The position numbers were made by a program, and so were the translations under genes. Shown in pieces: positions 20,390-31,018 of a stretch of DNA of 64,000 bases. The DNA comes from Astropecten irregularis. Lineage: Eukaryota > Echinodermata > Asteroidea > Paxillosida > Astropectinidae. How positions within the stretch are numbered: position 1 is the first letter of the stretch; every line of letters begins with the position of its first letter. The notes below the pieces were generated by a model. That model searched no databases, was not told where the DNA came from, and worked only from the letters and a program-made list of their open reading frames with translations. The DNA lies in assembly GCA_963971285.1 (NCBI GenBank), contig OZ020258.1, forward strand, positions 14,404,614-14,468,613, written 5' to 3'.

Positions 20390-21260
20390 TCAATTTCATA
20401 AAAAAGGTGGCACTACAGACAGACAGGACAGATGACATGTTTTGAGCAACGGTGCAGATGAGTGACGATGTCTAGATGCTGAACAGCACAAGGCCTACCA
20501 ACACCAAGCAAATGAGGAAAATCAAACCCATCAGAATACTTTATCAATCAATCAAAGTCAATTTTTGTCATGTTTGTTTTGCAAAAGTTCTGTGGCACGT
20601 ATATGGGAGAGTCTTAGCTGTGGTGCCAATTTGAAGTTGAAGCCAGAAGGGTACGAGGCAATGTGGGTCGTATTTGTGAACACAAAACCTAAACTAGTTG
20701 GCTCATGGAACATTAATGATAAATACATTACAGCCTATCATGTCAAATATCCAGTCCCATGTTACTTACTTCAGTCTGTTTTTAGCAAAGTTATTACAGC
20801 CAGAAATGCAATTTAGATGTACCCAAGGAAGAGACTCCCAACCAACAACCATTGGATAAAATATGAGGAGGTTGTTTTACGGTACGTTGTAGGGTACAGC
20901 CCATTTGTCCTTCTGAAGAAATTCCAAAACCAACATAATCCAACTGCTAAAATGTATTGCCATTTTTTTATCATCTTGGCAGGTTTCTTGTGTGAATACA
21001 TGTAGATCATTCCTTGATTACACAAATGAATGGATCAACACCCAAAGTAGAGGCGGGTTATTTAAAGTTTCAGGTAATGTACATGTATACATGTTTTTTG
21101 GAAAGCATGCAGACTGTAAATATAAACAATTTTTCTCTTGGAAAAACCCTCACAAAATGGCGATCAACTATCTTTGTTATAGGAAACAGAGTTGTGGTGG
21201 AGGGACAGGATGGTTTGAATAACCTTTTTTCATGGTCTACAGAGTGGCGTCTATCTTAAA
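20390..21260. other. Unannotated stretch
   Basis: No family was recognised. The small frame at 20565-20816 has no likeness known to me. Confidence 0.35.
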
Positions 21261-21261
21261 A

Positions 21262-22425
21262 CATTAACAAATGCAGTACACTCACCTTGACCCTTGAGAG
21301 GAGACCACTTACATATGACTATCATATTGATAATAACGTTTTATGTAGAGTAAATGTGCAGAAAGATCTTGGTATTTTATTAGACTCTTCACTTAATTTC
21401 ATTCCTTATGTCAGTCACATTATTGAGAAAGCCAATCGTACATTGTACATGTGTATGTCTGGACTCATATGGTGTAACTTTAGGTCGTTTCAAAATAAGC
21501 ACACTCTCCGCACATTGTATTGTACAATATATTATTATTATTATCTTATTAGACCACGTTTAGAATATTGTACTGTCACATTTAATTCTATTTCATCTTA
21601 CCAGAAAGCTAGGATTGAAAGGGTCCAGCGACGATTCCTTGTTTTTATGTATAAGACTCTCAACCATAACACCTGTAATATCCCTGATTATCTTGAACTT
21701 TGTGATATGTATAAGATTTCTCCCCTATCAGTAAGGCGAACTGTTAATGACTGTATGTTCCTACATTTAGCACTTTCATAACCATTTCAATTTGACCGAT
21801 GCTAATCCTTTCAGTTTACAGTCGTTTCAGTCGTGTTGATGTCACAAAGCGTGGCTTTGTTTCCAGAATTTCTTCCATGTACAACAGACTCCATGGTAGA
21901 TGTGATGTGTTCGGTGCTGCCAGCCTTGGAAGTTTCCGGGCACAAATCTATCGTACAATTTCTGCTATTACAGATTGATACTCTTGTTTGTTTGTTGGGG
22001 TGTTTTTTGTGGGTTTTTTGTGGGTTGTTTGTTGGGGTGTTGGGATATTTGTTTTTATTTTTGGTTTGTTTAATTTTTTGATTGTTTGTTCGTTGGGGTG
22101 TTTGTTCGTTGGGGTGTTTGTTTGTTTGTTGGGATATTTGTTTTTGTTGGGATATTTGTTTGTTTGTTTAAATGTTTGTTTGTGGGGGTGGGGGCGTTTG
22201 AGTGTTGCGGTATTGGTGTTTGTTTGTTTTTCTGTAACCGTATAATATTGCCAAGTTTGTTTGTATTGTATTGTATTAGACATGTATATAAATATATTTA
22301 TTTTATTATTTAAGGTTCATTGTACATATTAATGGTGTTTTATTAATAACCATTCCTGTAATTGGTGACTGTGTTGCTGTTGGATATGGTGAATAAATAA
22401 AGAAATAAATAAAATAAAGAAATTA
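21262..22425 (+). mobile_element. LINE (CR1/L2/Jockey group) 3' end
   Basis: The open frame 21287-21781 reads VNVQKDLGILLDSSLNFIPY, then HIIEKANRTLYM, IRPRLEYCTVTFNSISSYQ and RIERVQRRFLVFM. This is the usual C-terminal reverse-transcriptase thumb and connection region of these non-LTR elements. Further 3' coding (YNRLHGRCDVFGAASLGSFR-like words, about 21880-21960) is in another frame, so the copy is both 5'-truncated and broken. A GTTTGTTGGGG-rich tract follows at 21985-22240. An AATAAA-type A-rich tail (GAATAAATAAAGAAATAAAT) ends it near 22390-22425. Confidence 0.85.
21985..22240 (+). repeat. Low-complexity TTTG/GGGG tract
   Basis: Irregular repeats of TTTGTTTGTTGGGGTGTTTG and TTGGGATATTTG fill this stretch. 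It lies in the 3' UTR of the LINE remnant. Open frames across it on either strand are artefacts. Confidence 0.8.
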
Positions 22426-22574
22426 ACATCTTTGTTTAGATTTCCACCACTTCATGTTTCACAGAGACTTTTTACCTGACATTATAGATACATGAAAGAA
22501 TGGAAGGTTTGCATGAATAGGAAAATTACATGCTCAGGGTATAAGGGAGTTTGCAGAAGCAACATGTTTGTAGC

Positions 22575-22952
22575 CCTATGCTCTGATTAACCAAAGCCTG
22601 AAAGAGTTTACATTAGCATACAATAACCACAGCCTGTGTTCTGAACATAATTGGTCACCTATTCAGCTATGGATAAATGGTAGACTGATAAGCCTAAATG
22701 ACACCGATCCAGACAATGCTGTAGACATTACCACATATGGAATTGATCCAGAAAGTCCATCAGGTCCTACTGATGGTCACCAGCAGCTGAGAAATCGCCA
22801 ACGGAGGAGGACCTTTCTTCCACACAACCTGGCACTGTTAGAGAAGCAATTGAGCGGTACGAAGTTACCTTGCAGGGCCGCAAGAAGGACGGCACAAGAG
22901 GGCGGTTCGTCCACAAAACCGAGGATGATCTGTCCTTCATCAACTGGCTGCT
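22575..22952 (+). pseudogene. Integrase-core (rve-like) gene, C-terminal fragment
   Basis: A frame without an ATG, bounded upstream by a stop near 22573, reads ALINQSLKEFTLAYNNHSLC, SEHNWSPIQLWINGRLISLN and YGIDPESPSGPTDG. The pattern YNNH-L-SEHN-SPIQLW-NG is what I know from the end of the integrase core domain in single-copy-like animal genes and transposons of the Ginger/rve_3-like group. The catalytic part is missing from this window or decayed upstream (22440-22560 still shows FLPDIIDT-like words). It may be the last exon of a host gene or a transposon relic. Confidence 0.55.
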
Positions 22953-23070
22953 GAAAAATTTCCCTTGCCACAATTCAGTCATTTGCAGTTGCAAGAAGAT
23001 TATGCGTTCTGCACACGCAGTGGCGAACCACATCAAGCGAAATCACAAGCCTTGTGGTATAAGTCACTGA
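22822..23070 (+). CDS. Small ORF or exon, zinc-finger-like tail, unrecognised
   Basis: This frame overlaps the integrase-core fragment and encodes REAIERYEVTLQGRKKDGTR, then FINWLLKNFPCHNSVICSCK and ANHIKRNHKPCGISH with a stop at 23068-23070. The CSCKK...H...H arrangement looks like a degenerate C2H2 finger. A shift from the upstream frame into this one would give a continuous coding region, but whether that reflects an intron, a frameshift or chance cannot be told from sequence alone. Confidence 0.35.
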   Translation, partial: TQPGTVREAIERYEVTLQGRKKDGTRGRFVHKTEDDLSFINWLLKNFPCHNSVICSCKKIMRSAHAVANHIKRNHKPCGISH

Positions 23071-23601
23071 AGAGCACAGCAAACATTCACACTGTATTTA
23101 GTATAGTAGTCGACTTTCCACAAAACCGGCTCTTCTCAGAGCCAAAAAATAATTCAAAAAAGAGATTGATCATATTCGGAGCGGTAAACTGCCATTTCCC
23201 CCTTTATGTGCTGATTTTGTTGATTTCTTTCATGAGCGTTTACAAACTGTGTTGTTTAACGTGAGTAGCAAGTATCATTAACACTGCAGTTAACATGCAA
23301 CCAACAGTTGGGAAACATAAACCACCCCCCACCCCCTCAACGAAACTATTAACAATATAGAACAATTATGGATGGGACATGAACTGTAAGGGTCTTCTAA
23401 CGTTGGTTATGTCTTATGATTTTGTCCTTTACAGCGATGCAACTTTTCCGATTTTAATCGGAAATCCGACTTTTTTTATGTTTTTCACCCGAAATCCGAT
23501 TTTTTAACATTTCCCCCTTCGAATGTTTAGAAAAAGAAAAGAAAGGATTTGAGGCTTTGCATGGTGGGAGTCAATGTATGGTTATCGGTTTGCAGTTGCA
23601 C
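23071..23601. other. Unannotated stretch, weak similarity to 48.0 kb repeat
   Basis: No gene was seen. The part near 23549-23609 (GAGGCTTTGCATGGTGGGAG and CACCATGTGAC) resembles the unit repeated at 48027-48555. Confidence 0.4.
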
Positions 23602-23609
23602 CATGTGAC

Positions 23610-23876
23610 CACTGGCGTAGACAGGGGGGGGGGGGGGGCCAGGGGGGGCCAGGGCCCCCCCTATTCATCTCAAAAAAAAAAAAAATTAATAAAAAAAAAA
23701 AGGTCTAAGGGCTCCTCCTACTACCCCGCCCCCCCCAAGACAACACCAACGTGCGTCAATGCTGGCGCGCGTATTCAGTAGGCCTAGTGAATCCAATGCG
23801 CAGGCCTGGTCAAGCCGGTATTGGCTAAAATGTACATGTTGGCCCCCCCTATTAAAAAATCCTGGCTACGCCACTG
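23610..23876. mobile_element. hAT-type MITE with 8-bp target duplication
   Basis: The ends CACTGGCGTAGAC and CTACGCCACTG are inverted, and both flanks carry CATGTGAC (23602-23609 and 23877-23884), a clean 8-bp duplication as made by hAT transposases. The interior is G/C homopolymer-rich (GGGG runs, CCCCCC runs, poly-A). The termini match those of the 8.7-kb interval 47512-56261, so both belong to one family. Confidence 0.9.
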
Positions 23877-23884
23877 CATGTGAC

Positions 23885-25500
23885 ATTTTTATGTTCTCAG
23901 TGTTCTCCAACGTGTAGAAATGTCTGTATACCGGTAATCAAAACTTCAACTGGTGACAACTGAGTGTCCAGATAGAAAATGATGTTGCTATCATCACAAA
24001 CTTCTATACAAGTGGTAGTAACACATATGTTGCCATTCAAAAATTCATGTGAGTGCTAAATTGCTTTTGTTATCCTCTTGACGCTCGAGCTTAATTGGCA
24101 TAATTATTAACTATGAAGCAATTAAGTTGTGAACTGGAAACCCATCCTGTTTCTTCAATAACCAGGAAGTATGTAATGATGCTTTAATACAAAAACTCTC
24201 ATGTAGTTACATGTATACCACTTCTTCATCACTGAAGTCTTGAAATATTGTGTTTACTCCACCACCTTTTCTAAAAATGTGGCCAAAGCAGCGCATCTTC
24301 CACTCCAGAACACTCCTCCTGATGGGCAAACATCTTGATGTTGCATCCGGATGTTGCTAAATTTTCCAGGTAAATTTGTTTGAGAGGTTTGAAAGGGTAG
24401 CAAAGAACTGTCTTACTGTCATATTTACTATAAGTTACAATAAAATAATCATTCGTTTAATACCATCCAGGATGGCATTCTCTGTTGTGGTTTTCACCAA
24501 GAAGACGGAGTTGCTATCATTTCAACAAGTTGAGCGATACAAAATGCTACTGGCCTCCAGTCTGATCCTCGGTCCGCCTTGAGAAGGCCATGCGAAGTGC
24601 CCAGAGGCCAGAGGCAGACTGGGTAGTTCACAAGATTAGGATCTTATCCAAGGCAGGTTTAGTGGTAAACAGTTACTGAAAATAAAGGTTCATGTACTTT
24701 TATGAGAGAGGGGACTGCCAAGAAAAGAGGATTGAATGTTGACTTCCGTCTCTTCTCTCCATCCCACAGAAGAGAATTACAACGTTTGGCAGGATTTTCA
24801 GGCCAATACCCTTGTTGTACAAAGATCAATGTGCGCCTCTTTTATTAAGTTGAGGTTTCATTTTGTATTATATATTAATATATAATTAATCTATCTATAT
24901 GTCGGTCAGGCTGGCGGGCGGTCATACTATCTGTCTCCCCACAGGGAGGGCTGCGGATAAATGAAGGGATGAATGTAGTGGTTCCTTGGGAAAAGTCCAG
25001 TTGACAACAGGACACGTGCGTGTGCGCGTGTGCTATTTTTAGCCTTGGGAGCAGGGGGTAATTTTTAGACAAGCCATTTCCCAGAACAGCCATAACAAAA
25101 GTTTGGCTTAACTTAAATGAAGCACAAGGGGGCGCACTTCAACATTTGATCGCTCGGCGAGACGACACAGCCCCTTTAACAACAGACGATGAAATTGATG
25201 AACAGTGCATGTTAAAAGTGTATATTCATATCATTGATGCATCTTTTGTTAATACTGTGACGACTTGCAGTCATCCCTGTGTAAATCATTTCATGCTTTA
25301 TTATTGGTACATGTATAGCATTGGCACAAGCGCCAGAGCAGCATTCCTACATGTATACTGCACAGTTGTTTTATACAGTCCCATTTTCCCACCGGTGGAA
25401 AATGATGCGCCCTCTAGTGACTCTTCTGTGCACTAGTCATGTCCCTTGAACCTTTCAGCCAATCACAGTAAAGGGGCGGGGCTTAGATCTTCTAATTGTT
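23885..25500. other. Unannotated stretch
   Basis: No family was recognised in the short frames present. Confidence 0.35.
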
Positions 25501-25503
25501 GTA

Positions 25504-25935
25504 TTGAGTGTTGGTTCAACAGTTCAGACTCATCTAAAATGTAACTCTAGATGCGTAGTCTGCCTGCACCATATCCATGAGTCTGATTCTTTCACAGGCA
25601 ATGGCTCCACCCATAAGACCAAAGGGAATATTACCTGCACTACATCTAATGTCATTTATCTCATTTCTTGCAGGGTATGCAATATACAGTACGTGGGTGA
25701 AACCAAAAACACCCTCAAGAAACGTTTCTATGGTCACCGGTCTACAGTCAAAACTCAGAAACTGGACACCCCAGTGGGTTTTCACTTCAATCTCCCTAAC
25801 CATACAATTTCTGATATGAACTTGCAGGGCATTGAATCACTTGGCCACCGCAGAGACTTTGTCCGGCTGAGCAGGGAGAAAATTTGGATTAAGAAATTAC
25901 GCACTATTCAGCCGAATGGACTAAACCTCCAGTAG
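25504..25935 (+). mobile_element. Penelope-like element, GIY-YIG endonuclease segment
   Basis: The 143-codon frame reads NVIYLISCRVCNIQYVGETK, then NTLKKRFYGHRSTVKTQ and HTISDMNLQGIE. This is the GIY-YIG nuclease fold (here IYLIS...IQYVGET, with a conserved R-x3-H) that forms the C-terminal domain of canonical Penelope-like retroelements. In the family it nicks DNA to prime reverse transcription. The reverse-transcriptase part is absent upstream, so the copy is 5'-truncated. A 2.9-kb inverted-repeat element interrupts it at 25933, within the last few codons, and the element's 3' part resumes at 28848. Confidence 0.85.
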
Positions 25936-26308
25936 ACCGTGGGCCAGAAATCATAGCTTGCAAGTTCGTTGTGACTTCAGAGTGGCAACGTAATCTTTGC
26001 TGATATGACTCCATGAGAGTATATGAATGAATATTCTGGCTGTTGCCACCCTCAAAAGTTGCTCTTTGATGTGAAAAATAAAGGTTGAAAATCTCAAAAA
26101 AATAGCCGTTTCGTTTGTATTTTTCTGACAAGTCAACAGAGGGCGCTATTGCAACCTCGATCCTAGGATAGTTCAATCTCAATGAAGAAGTCACGTTTTA
26201 CCTGGGGACGACTGAAGTTCTTAGTCAACATGGCGGCGCCCATGAACACGACATGTGTTTATCACATTGTGAAGAATCGGGGGAAATTTCACAGTTTACA
26301 ATAACAAG

Positions 26309-26416
26309 TTGGCAGAAATGTCTAGAATGTTGTGAAGAATGGAAAGAGCTAGATGGCAAGGAGAGAGATGTTGCTCTGGCTAACGTAGAAATCATGGAAA
26401 ACGAGGCCGGATTATA
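26309..26416 (+). pseudogene. Coding-like fragment inside the TIR element
   Basis: A frame preceded by TTTCACAG reads FTITSWQKCLECCEEWKELD and continues GKERDVALANVE before a stop near 26416. The pattern FT-x-TSW-K-C-W-x-L resembles the N-terminal part of a large group of uncharacterised repeated proteins I recall from fish and marine invertebrates. It may be a captured host exon or part of the element's own gene. The recognition is from memory and low confidence. Confidence 0.3.
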
Positions 26417-26763
26417 GCTGTCATCGTCAGTAAACATTGAATTCGCCAGGCCTGTCATTCACTGTTGCTGTTAACTTTGTTAAGGTCAGTTTTCAATTTC
26501 AACGTTCGTTATCCTTATGATGCATTGGCGGGATTGTAGAAAGATTTTAATCCAGGCAATCCTGGGTTTTATGGGCCTAAATTATGTGCATACAAAAACT
26601 GAGTTAATAAAATCTATTACTAATACTAGACCTACGCTAAGTTGTTTGGGGTGTTAACTACAAGTAGCCTACAGTCTGACAACATGTTCTTAGCAGGGTA
26701 TAGTGACCAAACATGACACGTGTGTTTACGTAAATGGTGCTTTCTGCCTAAAATAGAATTCTG

Positions 26764-26892
26764 CGATCATCACTGAAGCCCAAATCCATCGCTACATGGA
26801 AAATTGCTATGCAAAGTAACGTTTGATTTTCCGTTTATTGATGGATTTGAGATTTAGCGATGATTACAAAGCATGAGTGAAATCGGCCCTGA
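26764..26892. mobile_element. Foldback MITE, second copy
   Basis: This is a diverged relative of 8440-8571, sharing the AAATCCATCGCTA core, CATGGAAAATTGC and the GAGTGAAATCGGCCC end. It is inserted in the 2.9-kb TIR element, so it is younger than that insertion or travelled with it. Confidence 0.7.
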
Positions 26893-27680
26893 TATTTATA
26901 AAATTAGGTGTATAAGGCAAAATTACAATTAACAAAGTACAGTATGTGTATACGTAAACATCAGTGTACTTGTGAACACAACTGTATGGTCATTTGCCAA
27001 AATGTTGGTGTTCTTGACCAATTCTGGTGGGGGCATTGAAGAAAAAATTTTCCGGAGCTGGCGGGGCGGTGTATTTGGTGTAACAGAGAATAACAGCTTT
27101 TGGACTCACCTAGAGAGGGTTTAAATAATTAAGAGGAGTCCCCAAATATATAACTCCTTCCCATCATCAATAAATTCATTCAGTTTTTGCATCTGTCATA
27201 TTTTCCCTTCTCAGGTGATACAGTAGCCCTGTTTATGTCAGACATATTTTAAAGTTTTGGGCCAGTAAAACTTATGAATAGGTGTAACCTGGTTTTTTTT
27301 TTTTAGAGAATTGGCTCTAAAATTACACTCGTCGGAACACTGTTTTATCCTTGGATTGCTATCCAAGTGGAATCATGGGACATACATTTTGTTTTCAATA
27401 GGTTATAATTTCTGTAGATAAACAATTACCGGTAATGCACTTATCATATATCACTTTTAATTCTAGGTATGTTTAAAATTGAAAGGCAGACATTGTGTGG
27501 TTTATTTTTAGATTCTACAATGTGGCCAAAATCAAGTGATTCAGCAGAGGATGGAGTCAGTGATGCTGGAGCCCTACAAATCACCAGCAAGAGGAGACTC
27601 ATAAATAAGAGAGGACAAAGGACAAATCATACAGGTGTTGCTTGTTGAATACATCATAGGCAGAGAGGACATCAGCTTCT

Positions 27681-27863
27681 GTGGCTCCCCTGAATGTGCT
27701 GCAGAGTGTGTCTTGTCAGAAGGGACATTGTAGTCCATGTAAAATTGTTGTTGTCTATCCGGTGAACTATGTTGCATTGACCTCTGTCAGAACACCCAGA
27801 CTCACAATTAGACCCCAATACTTAATGTGTAGTGATGAAGATGACAGCGACAATGATTTGTAG
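27681..27863 (+). CDS. Small ORF, unrecognised
   Basis: 60 codons end in an acidic tail (MCSDEDDSDNDL) after a segment VVVYPVNYVALTSVRTPRLT. It could be the last exon of a gene carried by the 2.9-kb element. No family is recognised and a start by ATG at 27681 is arbitrary. Confidence 0.25.
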   Translation: MAPLNVLQSVSCQKGHCSPCKIVVVYPVNYVALTSVRTPRLTIRPQYLMCSDEDDSDNDL

Positions 27864-28412
27864 ACACATACAATGTGGTCCATTTTTATACCCTGTAAGT
27901 TTACATAAATCTGTGAACATTTCAGATCTATGAAATTGGCCCCAGGTGTCATATGTCTTATATTTGATGGAAATGAGACTTCCCAGTTTATTACTATGTG
28001 CCTGTCTTTTATTGAATGTTGTTATTTTGTTATTTTTAATTTTTATATATGCGTGTACTCTCTGCAATGCCAAACATCACGACTGTTTTGATGCCAACTG
28101 GGAGATTTTTCCCAAATAAACCACATGTGTTCCGATTCAATGAGGGGAATAAAGTTGCTATGGCAACACATTTTCAAGAGTTGATTGTGTCAAATTTCAG
28201 TATTTGTTTCCAGGTCAAGTCTAGATTGAAATGTACATGTAGGTTGTGATAACCTGTTTAGAGAAATAGCATGGCTGGAAGTAAAGAAACACACAGTAGA
28301 AAAGCAGCATTCTTAAATTAGGGGTTGCCCCGCCCCCTTCTCCTAACCCCCACCACCCCCACCACCCCACCCACACACACACCAAGTCTCAGGTAGTCAT
28401 TTATTTTCATGG

Positions 28413-28728
28413 GAAATGGTGTTACAAAGAAATCTGCAAGATCTTAATGCATTTTATTGAAGAACTGAGAAGATAAACCTAAAATACTGTTTTTGCCCAA
28501 AAATGAGCAAAAAATTAGCATAACATCCCTTAGAGTGGCCCAGGGAGGAGTCTGACATGGTGGCAACATCGTTGGAAATGATGTTACAAAGGAATCTGCA
28601 AAATCTGTACGAATTTTATTGAAGAACAGAGAAAATGAACCTAAAATACTGTTTTTGCCCAAAAATGAGCAAAAATTTGATTAACGCCCCCTATAGTGGC
28701 CCAGGGAGCAGTCTGACGTCGTGGCAAC
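28413..28728 (+). repeat. Two-copy tandem repeat, 162-bp unit
   Basis: GGAAATGGTGTTACAAAGAA and its variant start units at about 28413 and 28575. AACCTAAAATACTGTTTTTG, CCCAAAAATGAGCAAAAA and GTGGCCCAGGGAG recur in order. It sits inside the right end of the TIR element. Confidence 0.85.
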
Positions 28729-28847
28729 AGGCAAATTTGAATTCAGCACCCCCAAATTGACCTAGAACACATGTTTTCATGTTGCCACTCGAAAGTAAAA
28801 ACGAAACTCATTTTCCAGAGCAGCTATGATTTCTGGCCCACGGTCTA

Positions 28848-29292
28848 CAGGAAGGCAATGACTAATATTCTTGTTTGCTTATCTCCTTTTCATTCATCCA
28901 CAGGTACTCTCTAATCCCTCCCCCTCCCGCCCATCTTGATCTCCAATCCTCTAATTAACTCCTTTGTTAATCCCCCACCCCCAGCACCACTCTTTCTAAC
29001 CCTTTTGTAGTCTGTTACCTTTGATCTTGCCTACCTGACCCCCACCCTTTGTCTGACCTATCTTACCCACCCTGACTCTCATACAACCCCTTCCCTTTGT
29101 CCATATCCTCTGATCCATTTTATGTAAGCTTCCTTCACTTGCATGTTCATGTTTTTTGTCATTTAGCCTCTGAGAAAGATCCTGCTAGGATCGAAACGCG
29201 TCAGGCCCTCCTAACTTTAAGCATTCAATCATGGGTAAATTTGGTGAACTGCTTACTGTTCATCGGTTGGATAACCGTCGTCCAAGCACACT
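28848..29292 (+). mobile_element. Penelope-like element, 3' region
   Basis: The sequence resumes next to the GIY-YIG segment across the 2.9-kb insertion. It comprises a long C/T-rich stretch (about 28895-29115) and then a hammerhead-like motif at 29168-29208. Canonical Penelope-like elements often have a hammerhead in their pseudo-LTR, so the order GIY-YIG, pyrimidine-rich spacer, ribozyme-like motif fits the family. Confidence 0.65.
29168..29208 (+). ncRNA. Hammerhead-ribozyme-like motif (degenerate)
   Basis: CTGAGAAAG is followed by a 5-bp stem ATCCT-GCT-AGGAT and then CGAAACGCGTC. This is the order of the hammerhead core: CUGANGA, stem II, GAAA, a very short stem III and a GUC cleavage triplet. 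Penelope-like elements are known to carry such minimal hammerheads. One core position departs from CUGANGA (the second G is A here), so this copy is probably inactive. Confidence 0.55.
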
Positions 29293-29447
29293 CCTGATGT
29301 AACACATTTAGATTTCAAGAAGGCTTTGCATGTGCAAGATTGTCCACAGCCATTCCTACTTGAATTGTACAGTGACAGCAAACTGCGTACCTAAAGTGTT
29401 TTCCTCATCATAGAGCAATGAGCACCACTGCAGGCTTCCCTACTTGG

Positions 29448-29684
29448 AGCTGTTGATGAATGCTACAAATCACACTATGTCTTTCATTGTAAACATGGTA
29501 TTACACACTCACATGATGACAGGCTCTCTACCATTGAGAATAGTAAAACTGTCCCCGGTGTTTTTGAATGTATTTGTACTGAAAAGATTTTCATTCCAGA
29601 TGAAAGTCTTGTATGAGTTACACCAGACACAACATGGCAAACTCTTCTTGTGGTTAAGAAATGCAGAAGTCCAGATTGTTAACT
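29448..29684 (+). pseudogene. Coding-like stretch, unrecognised
   Basis: A plus-strand frame without ATG reads DECYKSHYVFHCKHGITHSH, then VPGVFECICTEKIFIPDESL, has one internal TGA, and ends KKCRSPDC with a stop at about 29684. The Cys/His content and paired stops suggest a decayed or split exon. No family was recognised. A neighbouring exon-like frame follows at 29783. Confidence 0.35.
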
Positions 29685-29782
29685 GACTACAATGTAGTAC
29701 AGTGAACTGCCATACAAGCAGGGCTTAACACATTCGCTGAAACCTTGTATTATTTGGGGCTTTATTTTTCCACTGTTTTGTA

Positions 29783-29980
29783 GGCAAAAAGAAGGAAGGA
29801 AAAAGACGCCCGCCATTGGACAGACATCGCTGGACTGCCAAAGAAATCCAGGCAGTGAAGGAGATATTCCACAACTTCTTTTCTTCTGATAAGACACCTG
29901 ACCAAACTGCTTTGCAAAGAGTGATGGCACAGAGTAAGAAACAGGGGGCTAACTTTGGAGCTGCCTGCTTCCAAAATTAA
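29783..29980 (+). CDS. Possible exon, Myb/SANT-like charged protein
   Basis: A strong splice-acceptor context (TTTTTCCACTGTTTTGTAG) precedes a frame reading KKKEGKRRPPLDRHRWTAKE, then IQAVKEIFHNFFSSDKTPDQ and TALQRVMAQSKKQG, with a stop at 29978-29980. The RWTAKEIQAVKEIF core looks like the first helices of a Myb/SANT or similar DNA-binding module. This would be the last exon of a plus-strand gene whose earlier part may include 29448-29684. It could be a transposon-derived gene. Confidence 0.45.
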   Translation, partial: GKKKEGKRRPPLDRHRWTAKEIQAVKEIFHNFFSSDKTPDQTALQRVMAQSKKQGANFGAACFQN

Positions 29981-30104
29981 GAAGATTTTGTGGTTTAGGC
30001 TGCACCCTCCAGTTGACCTTTAAACACATGAAACATGTTGACTGGATTTCATACTTTACAAATAGTGATTGCTTGGAACTTCATGTAGTAAAACTAAACT
30101 CTCT

Positions 30105-30285
30105 ACATTCATTCATTCATTCATAAAACATTTATTTCCATATCACAGTATATACAATACAGTTATGCATTTAAAGAATAAATAAACATTACATAAGTTG
30201 AGAGACTATATGCAAAAAAAACACACAAAAACGTTGCCATATAGACATAGAAGATGTGAGGAAACTGTGATATGAAGGTGATCAC
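30105..30285 (-). repeat. Minus-strand retroposon tail, (ATTC)n
   Basis: CATTCATTCATTCATTCAT followed by AAAACATTTATTTCC reads on the minus strand as a 3' end with a (GAAT)n tail, as in L2/CR1 LINEs. Only the tail region is recognisable. Confidence 0.4.
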
Positions 30286-30405
30286 ACTAGGCACTATTAG
30301 TGCGATTTGAATCGCACTCCAAATTGCGATTATTTGTGTCCACACACAAATAAGCGCGACTATTTAGGTCGCGCTGCAAATCGCGACCAAAGTGTGTACT
30401 CATGT
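30286..30405. mobile_element. Fragment of the palindrome-rich MITE family
   Basis: The fragment shares CACTATTAGTGCGATTTG, GCGATTATTTGTGT and CACACAAATAAGCGCGACTA with the element at 3398-3832. It is diverged and lacks the outer termini. Confidence 0.7.
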
Positions 30406-30499
30406 ATTGTAACTGAATGTCAAACGGAATGATGTGTTGGAAAGTATTAAATTTACTTTTGTTGCCATTTCTTTGTTGTATTCACATTAATGCTTTTCT

Positions 30500-30930
30500 C
30501 AACAAGAGATGTCACTGCATCTGCCAGTCCCCATTTCTACGTTCGTCGAAAAAATAGGACTTCTCATCTGTAAGTTCAGGTTGACTTCCGTAACAAAATT
30601 GTTGCACGGAACTGTATCAGATTTCACATCAGACGTGCTAGCCAAGGGGCTTGAGGTTTCTCTTGAACTTCGTGATTTATTAATTAGCATGGGATTGGGA
30701 GTGGGAGCTTCTTCGTATTCATGTGATACCACCTGTACCGCTACGGACGCTACTACATTCATCCTCCCAGACGGAAATGACGTCCCAGATTTCTTTTAAT
30801 ACTACTCCCAAGAATTTAGTGACAGAATTTTTTATCCCAGTAACAACATACGATGTTTACCCAAAGGACCGTGTTGTTTTCTCACAGACTCTTCAAAGAA
30901 ATGTGCAGTGCCCCAAATGGAAACTGTAGA
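30500..30930 (+). pseudogene. Coding-like segments upstream of the kinase-like gene
   Basis: Two plus-strand frames are plausible coding: SLHLPVPISTFVEKIGLLI (about 30509-30580, followed by GTAAGTTC, a donor-like word) and TPKNLVTEFFIPVTTYDVYP (about 30804-30930). They may be early exons of the gene whose better-defined exons lie at 31019-31142 and 31819-31973. Exon limits are not resolved. Confidence 0.3.
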
Positions 30931-31018
30931 TCTATGGACATTCCCAGATCTGAAGAGTCCAAAAGGTATCTAAGCAGTCCAAAATCATCTGAACTCTGTG
31001 CTCTTTTCATTATTTCAG

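Larger units (their letters stand above)
25933..28847. mobile_element. 2.9-kb TIR element with perfect 25-bp termini
   Basis: 25 bases at 25933-25957 (beginning TAGACCGTGGGCCAGAAATC) are exactly inverted at 28823-28847. Looser similarity (ACTTC...GAGTGGCAAC) continues inward. CAG occurs on both sides (25930-25932 and 28848-28850), a 3-bp duplication as used by PIF/Harbinger elements (CWG/TWA), which makes that superfamily the best guess. No DDE domain was recognised inside. It carries a coding-like fragment near 26309-26416, a foldback MITE at 26764-26892, a small frame near 27681-27863 and a tandem repeat at 28413-28728. Confidence 0.8.

Noticed and set aside
21948-22313. Frames rich in phenylalanine, valine and glycine, and Asn/Thr/Lys on the other strand
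   Set aside because: Translation of a TTTG/GGGG low-complexity tract in a LINE 3' end.
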